A stretch of DNA of 64,000 nucleotides, taken from the NCBI GenBank assembly GCA_963721105.1, contig CAVRHY010000021.1, positions 1-64,000 on the forward strand, written 5' to 3'. The translations under genes were made by a program, and so were the position numbers. The notes below the pieces were generated by a model. It did not search any database, had not been told where the DNA came from, and saw only the letters and a list, made by a program, of their open reading frames with translations. Below, in pieces: positions 45,953-56,298 of this stretch. Source of the DNA: Thermohalobaculum sp963721105 (GTDB lineage Bacteria; Pseudomonadota; Alphaproteobacteria; Rhodobacterales; Rhodobacteraceae). Numbering within the stretch: position 1 is the first letter of the stretch; every line of letters begins with the position of its first letter.

Positions 45953-46087
45953 TCAGGGGCGCTTCTTCGCGCCTAGCACAGGTGTCTTCAGTGAATTCGG
46001 GAAGCTGGCCGTCGCGACCACTTTGTCCTTCACCTGCTTGGGCTTCTTCGCTTCACGGTTTCCCTTGGTCTTGTTTCCCTTTGACAC
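45953..46087 (-). CDS. Small Lys-rich protein of 44 residues
   Basis: From the GTG at 46087, with AAAGGA six to seven bases upstream, the frame reads VSKGNKTKGNREAKKPKQ then VKDKVVATASFPNSLK and ends GAKKRP. The SKGNK-x-x-GN-EAKKPK opening is typical of a widespread, uncharacterised small alphaproteobacterial protein. It is strongly basic and probably disordered; nucleic-acid binding is possible but unproven. It sits just downstream of groEL on the same strand. Confidence 0.75.
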   Translation of the reverse strand: MSKGNKTKGNREAKKPKQVKDKVVATASFPNSLKTPVLGAKKRP

Positions 46088-46154
46088 GCGGCATCCTTTC
46101 TAGGTTCGGATTTATCGGAGATTGTCGGCACGCAGAGCACTGGGATCGGCAAGG

Positions 46155-47779
<1,625 letters not shown>

Positions 47780-47813
47780 ATCAGATGTTCCTTGTCTGGT
47801 AGAATAAGGGCAG

Positions 47814-48099
47814 TCAGCCCATGACGCCGAAAATGTCGCCCTCGCCGAGGATGAGAAGGTCTTCGCCGTCGAGCTTGATTTCGGTGCCTAACAACTTGCC
47901 GAAAAGGATACGGTCACCCGACTTGACCGTCACCGGGCTGAGCTCGCCCGGTCGATGCGTGAACCGTCGCCTGCCGAGACGACTTCGCCCTCCTGCGGCC
48001 GCTCCTTCGCACTGTCGGGGATATGGAGGCCGCCGGCGGTCTTGGTGTCGCCTTCGATGCGACGCACGAGAACACGGTCGTGAAGGGCTTGAAGCTCAT
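47814..48099 (-). CDS. groES: Co-chaperonin GroES, frame broken twice
   Basis: The 10-kDa co-chaperonin, 95 residues once two single-base gaps are restored (near 48083 and 47952). Start MSFKP at 48099, then LHDRVLVRRIEGDTKTAGGL and HIPDSAKERPQEGEVVSAG, then VKSGDRILFGKLLGTEIKL and the end GEGDIFGVMG. The span of 286 bp is 2 short of a multiple of three, which fits two deletions. It is 34 bp upstream of groEL and preceded by a CIRCE-like element. Confidence 0.92.
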
Positions 48100-48180
48100 C
48101 GAGCTCTCCGCGGCAGGAAATTGTTTGTTGTGAACAGGGCGGGCAAATCGCAGGCGCAGCGTATGTTGCCCCAAGGGTCC

Positions 48181-48207
48181 TTAGCACTTGTGCGGTAAAA
48201 ATGCTAG
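48181..48207 (-). promoter_or_regulatory. Degenerate CIRCE (HrcA operator) upstream of groES
   Basis: TTAGCACTT (48181-48189), nine bases (GTGCGGTAA), then AAATGCTAG (48199-48207). Against the consensus TTAGCACTC-N9-GAGTGCTAA, 14 of 18 arm positions match and the spacing is exact. It is 81 bp upstream of the groES start, the usual place, so HrcA control of groESL is likely. Confidence 0.7.
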
Positions 48208-48526
48208 AAATTTCAATCGACTGAAATAAACGATCACGCTCCATGAAAATATCTCGGCCGACGATGTCGAATTTTCCTGCAGAAAACGCAGGTCAATTCT
48301 CACGACCCTGACCTAGGCCAAGAAACCACTATTTTAACTTCGGCGCTCGGATAGGCAGATTTAAGGAGAAATTTCCGGACCGACTGACCGAGGCCCCCGG
48401 AACCTGTCGAACACGCGAACAATGGATCACGCTGAAGGCGCCCGAAGATGTTGGCCCGATCAGTTTCGGATTCCGGCTACCAATCTCGACCGGCCACGTC
48501 GCGATCGCCCGCGCTGCATGCGCCTT
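48208..48526. other. Intergenic region upstream of groESL and downstream of the kinase
   Basis: 319 bp between the groESL operator and the 3' end of the histidine kinase. The part at 48200-48345 is AT-richer (gaaatttcaatcgactga) and should hold the heat-shock promoter. No gene is apparent. Confidence 0.4.
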
Positions 48527-49388
48527 CTATCCACGGACACGTGAACCGCGTTGGTCGTCGGGCTGCGCGAGTTCCAGTACCGTTTCCGTTTTCCACCCAC
48601 TCAATCCGTGCTTTTCATCACATGGAACAACCGGGACGAGCCTGACGGAATTTCCGGGACCACATGCAGGCCCTGAAGTTGCCGACCCTTGCGCGGGGGA
48701 AACTGATGAGGCGCTGACAGTTACCGACGCACCGACTCCGCCCAGCCCCGCCGACGTCTTGATCGACGCACCGAGCCGCCTGACGAGTGCCGCGACGATG
48801 CCTGTTCCCAGGCTTGCTTTGGTCGAAACATCGCCGCCGACAGGCATTCCGACCCCGTTATCCGAGACCGTCAGCCTCCAGTCGTCGCCGTCGCTGCGGT
48901 ACGAGACAACAATCCGGCCGCCGGCCCTGCCGGAGGGAAAGGCGTGTTTTATGACGTTGATGACGAGTTCGGCGACGACAAGGCCAATGTTTACCGCCAT
49001 CGCCGAGGGAACACGAACCCCGTCCGCCCGAACCTCGATCGTGATCGGGTGCCGGTCGTCGACAGCCGACCGCGCCAGCGTCTGGCAGAGTTCCGTCAGG
49101 TAGGATGCGAGATGGATCTGCCCGGCGTGGCGGGACGCATCGAGGTGCCTTTGGACCGAGGCGACCGCCGCGATCCGACGATGGGCGCTCTCCAGGTCCA
49201 GCCGCGCCTCTTCCGAACTAGCCTGCCGAGCGTCCTGGGCCAGGAATGCTCGAGATAATCTGCAGTAAATTTCCAACGCGGTGCTGCACTTCTCGGGTAA
49301 GAACATTGTTCTGATGCAGCAGAGAATCCGATCCAGGCAGTTGCGCGCACCGGTTCTTGGGCGTCTTAATCAGATGATTGGCTTTCAT
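48527..49388 (-). CDS. HisKA_2-type sensor histidine kinase, frame broken once
   Basis: A short soluble kinase of the HisKA_2/HWE-like type. The start at 49388 (MKANHLIKTPKNR) leads to the H-box REVQHRVGNLLQIIS with the phospho-acceptor His. After a break near 49255 the dimerisation helices (EARLDLESAHRRIAAVASVQ) and the ATPase domain follow: N-box LVINVIKHAFPSG, SDNGVGMP and a glycine-rich LGTGIVAALVRRLGA. No sensor or PAS domain is present before the H-box. The last 50 residues exceed the normal end. It may act in general stress signalling, as many such kinases do, but no phyR/nepR/ecfG genes are in the window. Confidence 0.85.
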
Positions 49389-49528
49389 GTGATCCCCCGA
49401 TCAGCGCCGCCCGAATCGCCTGCAGAATGGTCACGCGCGATTCGATGCCTCCGTCGTGGAGTTCAAGCTACGCGCATGCACGGTCGCAATCTGTCCTGAA
49501 TTGATCAGGCCAGCCTGGCGGCAGGGGA

Positions 49529-50201
49529 TCAGAGGTCGATGTGCGGCTGATCGTGCAAAACGGCATTCAACAGCGCGCTGTGCACCTCGATCCTGCCGTT
49601 GTAGGAGATGAACCCGAGCCTGCGAAATTTGTTCATGAAAAAATTGACTTCGCGCCCGCGTCGTACCGATCATCTGGGCAAGCGTTTCCTGGCTGATTTT
49701 CGCGATTATCGGCTCTGGTTCGCTGTCCTTTCCGAAATTGGCCAGCAAAAGGAGCAGCCGGGCCAGACGCTTCTCACTCGAATTGAAGAGCTGGTCGACA
49801 AGGTCAGCTTCAACGCGAACAGCCCGCGCCAGAAGATGGGCGATAAACATCTCAGAGAACACCGGCTCTTCTTGTATCAATCGAATAATTGCAGACTTTT
49901 CAATTCTGGATATGTTAGCCTCCAAAAGGCACACCGCGGCTGATATGCGCACCGTCTGACCAGCGAGGCAACCCTCGCCAAGAAACGTTCCTTTGTCAAG
50001 AATGGCAACGACTGCCTCCTTGCCATGCTCGGAGACAACCGCGATCTTTACCTTCCCATTGTTCACGTAATATACAGCGTCAGCAATATCGCCTTGAAGA
50101 AAAATCGCCTCTCCTGCGGTGTAATTCTGCGCATTGTCGCCCGCCCCGACGCGGCCGAGGAATGCACCAAGATCAAAGGTTTTTGGGGCTTTACGTGTCA
50201 T
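49529..50201 (-). CDS. CRP/FNR-family regulator, frame broken once
   Basis: About 224 residues: MTRKAPKTFDLGAFLG, then the beta-roll (YTAGEAIFLQGDIADAVYYV, NNGKVKIAVVSEHGKEAVV) and a DNA-binding helix-turn-helix ISQETLAQMIGTTRARV continuing NFFMNKFRRLGFISYNG in another frame. The break is near 49660, and the end is ALLNAVLHDQPHIDL at 49529. No [4Fe-4S] cysteine cluster is seen. Regulators with this architecture are numerous and often paralogous in alphaproteobacteria. It lies next to the histidine kinase on the same strand. Confidence 0.87.
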
Positions 50202-50738
50202 GTGGCCGAGCGTCGCAAAGGAAGAAACATTCTGACACGGAGTGGCTGGCCAGTGCACCACCTCAGGGTTCAGATCGGTGCCCCGGCTGGCCATTCGCGG
50301 ATATCAGGCGCCGGCGAGCCGTTGCGTTGCCATTCATTCAAACTCGTCCGCGCCGACCTTGAGATGGAGCACCGGCTCGCGACACCGAACCATGAGTGGG
50401 CCTGCCGCCAGGCCGAGCGGATGGCATTGTCACGGGGCCTTCCCCTGATCTGCAGGATCTGCCGGTGAGACAACCGCCCCTGGCAGCTGTTCAGGCTGCG
50501 GAGACAACGACGCGAGAACCCAGCTACGGCGCGGCCTTCAATGGCCAACGATGCGACGGAGTCCGGCCCGTCACCACCCCCGCAGATCTGAAAGGTGAAG
50601 TTTGGCGATTGCAGCATCGCGGCACAGGGCAGGCGGCGGATTTCCGTCGGTTGCCCCTTCATGCCGCGCCCCGGGGCCGTTATAGCACGCGCAGGGAAAC
50701 CGCATCCCACCCGAAAATAAACTGACGGAGAGGACGCC
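50202..50738. promoter_or_regulatory. Divergent intergenic region upstream of sodB
   Basis: 537 bp between the divergent CRP gene and sodB. Frames within it are Arg/Ser/Pro-rich and unsupported. It should contain both promoters; GACGGAGAGGA at about 50723 is the sodB ribosome binding site. Confidence 0.4.
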
Positions 50739-51353
50739 ATGGCTTTCGAACTTCCCCCCCTGCCCTACCCGCACGACGCTCTGGCCGCACACGGCATGTC
50801 GAAGGAGACGCTCGAGTATCACCACGACATCCACCACAAGGCCTATGTCGACAACGGCAACAAGCTGCTGGCCGACAGCCCGCACAAGGACAAGAGCCTC
50901 GAGGAGATCGTCAAGGCGACCTACACGCCAGACGCGGTCAAGCAGAACGGCCTGTTCAACAACGCCTCGCAGCACTGGAACCACACGCAGTTCTGGGAGA
51001 TGATGGCGCCGGGCCTGCCAAAGATGCCGGGCGACGTCGAGAAGCGGCTGACGGACGCCTTCGGCTCGGTCGACAAGTTCAACGAGGCGTTCTCGGCCGC
51101 CGGCGGCGGCCAGTTCGGCTCGGGCTGGGCCTGGCTCGTGGTCGACAAGGACGGGTCGCTGAAGGTCACCTCGACCGAAAACGGCGTTAACCCGCTTTGC
51201 TTTGACCAGAAGGCGCTGCTGGGCTGCGACGTCTGGGAGCACAGCTATTACATCGACTTCCGCAACAAGCGGCCGGCCTACCTGAAAAACTTCCTCGAGA
51301 ACCTGGTGAACTGGGAGAACGTCGCCGAACGCCTGAGCAAGGCGGGCGGCTGA
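50739..51353 (+). CDS. sodB: Iron superoxide dismutase
   Basis: Converts superoxide to peroxide and oxygen. The 204-residue protein has the metal ligands in YHHDIHHKAYVDNGNK, NASQHWNHTQFWEMM and LLGCDVWEHSYYIDFRNKR, in the correct order. GGGQFGSGWAWLVVD, with Gln upstream of GSGWAW, is of the iron type. MAFELPPLPYPHDAL is the standard start. The frame is intact. Confidence 0.96.
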   Translation: MAFELPPLPYPHDALAAHGMSKETLEYHHDIHHKAYVDNGNKLLADSPHKDKSLEEIVKATYTPDAVKQNGLFNNASQHWNHTQFWEMMAPGLPKMPGDVEKRLTDAFGSVDKFNEAFSAAGGGQFGSGWAWLVVDKDGSLKVTSTENGVNPLCFDQKALLGCDVWEHSYYIDFRNKRPAYLKNFLENLVNWENVAERLSKAGG

Positions 51354-51363
51354 CGACTCCTTT

Positions 51364-51390
51364 GAAGGCCCGGCCGGGAGCCGGGCCTTC
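51364..51390 (+). terminator. Hairpin after sodB
   Basis: GAAGGCCCGGC (51364-51374) pairs exactly with GCCGGGCCTTC (51380-51390) around CGGGA, 11 bp after the sodB stop. There is no T-run, so it is a likely but weak terminator or an mRNA-stabilising hairpin. Confidence 0.65.
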
Positions 51391-51482
51391 GCTGCTCACC
51401 GGGACTTTGCGGCGGCGCGGCCCGCGGCGTTCGGTTCGGTCGCGCCGACATCTCTCGTCCGGCGCCGTGTGGTCCCATCGGG

Positions 51483-53092
51483 TCATTTCCGGAAAGCAAA
51501 GCTCCCGTCGAACCGGCGTCCGCTCGAGTCCATTCCCTCTGCCGCAAATCGCAGCGAGCCGTCGCGCCTGAACCTTCCGGAGAAATTCGTGCCGTCCTCG
51601 CAGGACCCGTTGAAGATCCCGGCATTGCGCGACACAAAGTCGTAGACACCGCTGCACCGGATATCCGTGCCGACCATCACCATCGTCATCTCGCCGAGGC
51701 CGCTCACCGAGTAGTCGATCTCGCCGCGCACGGGGCCGACTTCCTGCCAGTCGAGGTCGATCGCGACGGTCGCGTCGCTCGTGCGCGAGCCGCGGGAGCG
51801 GACGACGTCGCCGCGCCAGAGTTGATCGAGCGCGCCATTCCGGATGCGGGCATAGAGGCGGCAGTCCTTTCCACCCTTCCTCTCGCAGTTCTCGACCGCA
51901 CTCCGCGCGATCGTGGCGTGATCGCAGCGCCCGCGGTCGCTCTGGCAGACAAGGACGTCCGCCCGGTCGCCCCTGTCGGTGACGGCGACGTATCGGATGT
52001 CGTCGACGCCTTTCCAGGCAGACTGCTCGCGCGAATCCTCCACGTTGTCCCGCACCATGTTCCAGATGTCGGGCTGCAGAACGAGCCGCCCTTCGCCGAC
52101 GAGGGCCGGCGTGTCGAACCCCCGCCGCACCGGCCCGGGACGTTCGGCCAGCTGCAGCGGCACGGAGAGATTGCTCGACGCCCAAGGCACCTGCGCGCCT
52201 CCGGTCGCGCTCGAAACGTCGCGGATCGTTGCCTGCACGATCTCGTCGATCGACAGCGTCGACTTGCCGATCCAGTTGGCCAGCGCGCGCGTGAACGGGC
52301 TGTTCGCGCCATCGCCGTCCAGCGCCGCCCGGCCCGGCGCCGTCGCGTAAAGGAACAGGATCTGCGCACGGTTGGACAGGACCGGCGGCGGCACCGCCAG
52401 CCCCGGGGGCAGCGACCCGGCAACCCCGTCATTTCCTTCCAGCGCGAACGGATTGTTCCGGCAGGCGTCGAGCACGATGATCGTCCGCCGCGCACCGGAA
52501 TCCTCGACGGCCCGCAGGATTTCGGTGACGCTCGTCAGTTCGCCCAGGAACTGGCCGTCGGCATCCGCCGCGCCCGGGAAATCGGTCGGAATGAGGTAGT
52601 TCTCTCCGGCCATCTGGACGCGTGCCCGGCATAGTAGATCACGCTGATCTCGGCGTCCTTCGCCTCCTCCGAGTACCTGGCGAGCATGGCGATGTCAGAC
52701 GCCCTGCCGGAGTCCAGGGCCAGCTCGGTCGTGAACCCGGCCGCGCGCAGGGTTCGCGCCATCAGGGTCGCATCGTTGCGAGGGTTCACGAGCGGCTGGA
52801 CCGATCCGTAGGCGCTGTTCCCGATGACGAGCGCCGTCTTTTTCCCGTTGCGCACCGGGCGCAGCCCCGCGGTGAGCAGCGCCGGATCGCCCGGCATCGC
52901 CGCGGCGGCCCGCCATTGCGGCTGGCCAGGGTCGCTCCGCTGCTCCACCTCCTCGCCACCGCCACAGCCGAGCACCCCCATGAGCATGGCAATCGGGGCG
53001 ACCATGCGGGTAAAGCGAAGCAGAGTCGGGAGCTGTTGCAGGAACGCCGAGGCAGGCCCCGGCACGGGGTCCGACATTCCTTGTCGAAACAC
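51483..53092 (-). CDS. Caspase-family (metacaspase-like) lipoprotein, frame broken once
   Basis: A caspase-fold peptidase of about 536 residues. The N terminus has a hydrophobic signal ending in a lipobox-like VLGC (Cys43 counting from the GTG at 53092). The p20 domain is KKTALVIGNSAYGSVQPLVN, then NDATLMARTLRAAGF, the His of the dyad in VIYYAGHA (His157) and the Cys in IIVLDACRNNPFA. The frame breaks near 52615, where one G restored after CACGCG rejoins the halves. A C-terminal region of about 250 residues contains CDHATIARSAVENCERKGG and ends in a beta-rich domain (CSGVYDFVSRNAG). Cytoplasmic caspase-like domains usually lack a lipid anchor. Confidence 0.86.
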
Positions 53093-53195
53093 TATTGATT
53101 ATCCCCCAGGACAGATAGAGGATTTCTATCGAATTTCTTCGTCTGCCGCAATATTCCAAAATCTGCCGCCAATTTCTGGTTGAATCATATTGAAA

Positions 53196-53819
53196 TCAAA
53201 TCATGCCCCACAACCGCTCGTTGCAGCCACGCTCTACTTCGGACGGGTTTCCGATGATTTTCTGAGCGAGCAGCGCTTCGACTCGGTCGACCGCCGCAAC
53301 AACATCGTCAGCGATCTCGAAATACGAACGGAAGCGACGCTCGGCAAAGCCGTGCGCGATCATGTGATCGAACAGGGTCAGCAGAGGTTGCCAGTAGCCG
53401 CCGGTGTCGACCAGCACGATCGGCCGGGCGTGCAGGCCGAGCTGGCGCCAGGTCAGCACCTCGATCAGCTCGTCCAGCGTGCCGGTGCCGCCCGGCAGCG
53501 CGATCACGGCGTCAGAGCGGTCGAACATCAGCTTCTTGCGCTCGTGCATCGTCCCGACGACGAAATATTCGTCGAGATCGGACTTGCCGACCTCCCAGTC
53601 GACAAGATGCTGCGGGATGACGCCCAGTATTCGGCCGCCCGCCGTCTGCATGGCGCGGGCGGCTTCTCCCATCAGGCCGCGGTCGCCCGCGCCGTAGACC
53701 AGCCGATGCCCGCGCGCGGCCAGAACCGCGCCCAAACGGCGGGCCTCGTCGGTGAAGCGCGGGTCGGTCCCCGTGCGCGAGCCGCAGAAAAGGCAGAGGG
53801 AATAGTGCTGCGAATCCAT
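53196..53819 (-). CDS. LOG-family protein (nucleoside monophosphate phosphoribohydrolase)
   Basis: A 207-residue member of the TIGR00730/LOG family, which releases adenine or cytokinin-type bases from nucleotides. It starts MDSQHYSLCLFCGSRTGTDP and has LVYGAGDRGLMGEAARAM, TMHERKKLMFDRSDA and the signature PGGTGTLDELIEVLTW. The Arg and Glu of that catalytic set are present. Bacterial versions are nucleotide-salvage enzymes or yield cytokinin-like bases. The frame is intact. It is divergent from the LysM gene. Confidence 0.93.
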   Translation of the reverse strand: MDSQHYSLCLFCGSRTGTDPRFTDEARRLGAVLAARGHRLVYGAGDRGLMGEAARAMQTAGGRILGVIPQHLVDWEVGKSDLDEYFVVGTMHERKKLMFDRSDAVIALPGGTGTLDELIEVLTWRQLGLHARPIVLVDTGGYWQPLLTLFDHMIAHGFAERRFRSYFEIADDVVAAVDRVEALLAQKIIGNPSEVERGCNERLWGMI

Positions 53820-53914
53820 GCGATTTCCGGAAATTCCTTTACCCGCGCCTCTCTACACGACAAGGATGAGGCGGGGTAGAGGAATGGGCGGCGCGTGGCC
53901 GAGAGGGCCAGCAG

Positions 53915-56250
53915 ATGAGGATCGGGTTCGCCTGGGGCATCCTGGCAGGAGGCGTCGTCGTCGCGGCGCTGGGCTGGATGTTGTCGGGGATGCCCGGGAT
54001 GCAGACGCCGACAGGAGAGCCAAAGGGGACGCCGACGCAGTCGGCGGTGGTCGAGCAGCCCTCCGGGCGGGTCGTCGCCGAGGTCGCGACGCCTCTGCCG
54101 GCCGCCCCCGCACCCGCCACAGAGACCGCGCGCGAGCCATCCGGCGCAGCGGCGGCCGGCTCCGGCGCGGGAGAGGCAGGGAGAGCCGAGGGCGAAGCGG
54201 CATCGCAAGGCGCGGCGACCGAGTTGGCGGGGAGTGCCACACCCGGCCCGGATGAGCTGGCCGCCGCGCCGGCGCGAAGCGGGGCAAGCTCCGGCGTCTC
54301 TGCAATCGCACCGACTGAAGGCAGCGCCGTTACCACAGTTGACGGAAACGACGCGGGCGGGGCAGTGGCCGAAGGGGTGGCGGAGGGCACGGCAGAGGCG
54401 CCGGGGTCCCGGTCCGGGCAGCTGGCAGCGCTGACGCCCGCCGAACTGTCGGCCGCGCCGGCTCCGCCCGCTGGCGCGCTGGGCGCACCCGGCCAGGCCA
54501 ACGCACCGGCGACCGAGGCGACGCCGACCCCGCCCGCCGACCCGCTGGCACCGGGTTTCGACGTGGTCCGGGTCGATGCGTCGGGCCAGACCGTGATCGC
54601 AGGCAGGGCGCAGCCGGGTCAGGACGTCGAGGTCCTGCTCGACAGCAAGGTCGTCGACACCGTCCGCGCCGACGGCTCGGGCCGGTTCGTCTCGGTCATC
54701 ACGGCCGACCTCTCGGGACAGGCGCGGCAACTCCAGTTGCGCGTCACCGTGCCAGTGGCGGAGGTCGCGGATACCGGACAGACCGGCCCAGCCGATACGG
54801 CCGAGACCGCGGGCGCTGCGGCGCCGCCAGCAGGGGAGGCTGCGGGGCAGCCCGCCCAAGCCGGGCCCGGCGCGGCCGTCGACGGGGCCGGCGGGGGCCT
54901 CCGGCGGAGAGACGGCCACGGCAGCCGGCAGCAGCGCTGGCGGCAGGGCCGACGCCGGCGATGCGGGGAGACCGGGGCGACGGCTTACCGGCGGGCTCGG
55001 GACGGCAGGCAGAGCCGCGCGCCGGGGCACGGGGCCGGCCCGCACGGCCCGAAATGGCGCTGGCCACGCGGGAAGGCGGTGCCCCGCAGGACACAGCGAG
55101 CGGTCCGGCACCGACGACTTCCGGGGCCGCTGCCAAGGGAACAGCTCACGGCGGCGAGACCGCGGACACGGCGTTGGGCGGAGCGACGGGCGGTGACAAT
55201 CCGGCAGCCGGACGGGACGGGTCCGGCGCCGACGGCACGATCGCGAGCAGCGCAGCCACAGAAGGCACGACGTCGGCCGGCGAGAGCGGCACCGGACCAT
55301 CGCCAGGCGGCGCATCGCCGGCGGGACCGGCGAGCGGCGCGCCTACCTCGGGCGCCACGGCTGGCGAGATGAGCACCAATGACACGGGCGGCAATATCGT
55401 GGTGTCCGAGGCCGCGCCGTCGATCGCCAGCCGGGCGCCCTCGCGACCGATTGTCGGCGCGGGGGCGAGCGGGACACGAGCGGGCGCCACGCCCACGCCA
55501 GCCCCTGCGGCGCCGGCTGGCGGGGCACCGGTCGGGGCTCAGCCCGGGGCGCAGGCCGCGCTGTCACCGACGCTCTCGAAAGGGGCGGACTCGGCGGCTA
55601 CCGGGCCGGCGCCCGCTGAACCGGGCGCGCCGAGCCCGGCTCCGGCGGACGGCGCACGCTATGTGCTGAGCGCGCCGGTGCTGATCCTGCCGTCTGCGAA
55701 GGCCGACGACGCCCCTGCCCTCGTGCAGCCGAAATCGGGCGAGCTGGCGTTGCTGCAGCGCAGCGGTGACGCGAAAGACGCCGGGGACAACGGGCCCTCG
55801 GGCGTCGTGCTGGACCAGATCAGCTATGGCCAGGCAGGCGACGTGTCGCTGCGCGGTCGCGCCCGGCCGCGGCACGCCGTCCGCGTCTACGGCAACGGGC
55901 AGATGCTGGTGACGGCGCCGGTGCAGAACGGCGCCTGGGCGGTCTCGCTGCCGCGGGACCAGGTCGAGCGCCTGTCGCTGTTCCGAGTGGACGAGATCGG
56001 CCCGGCCGGCCAGGTGACCAGCCGCGTCGAGGCGCCCTTCCGCTACACCGGCGACAAGCCGCTGGTGCTGCGCGACCGCGAGGTCGTCGTACGCAAGGGC
56101 GACAACCTGTGGGAGATCGCCGAGCAGTATTACGGCGAGGGCATCCGCTACAGCCTGATCTATGGCGCCAACAGCGAATTGATCCGCGACCCCGACCTCA
56201 TATATCCCGACCAGGTGTTCTCCGTTCCGGAGCTGGTCGAAGCGCGCTGA
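53915..56250 (+). CDS. Large Ala/Gly-rich LysM peptidoglycan-binding protein, frame broken in the middle
   Basis: About 778 codons. It starts with a membrane anchor (MRIGFAWGILAGGVVVAALG) and long Ala/Gly/Pro/Thr-rich stretches. There are two Ig-like or carboxypeptidase-regulatory-type repeats, FDVVRVDASGQTVIAGRAQP and later VVLDQISYGQAGDVSLRGRA. The C-terminal LysM domain is VVRKGDNLWEIAEQYYGEG then LIYGANSELIRDPDLIYPDQ. The frame changes within 54890-54965. LysM proteins with this layout bind peptidoglycan in the periplasm. Low-complexity coding makes internal alternative frames plausible, so the exact protein in the middle is uncertain. Confidence 0.8.
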
Positions 56251-56298
56251 CGACGTCTCGCGCCTGCCAGCCCCGCCCCTGCCGACGAGGTTCCGTTC

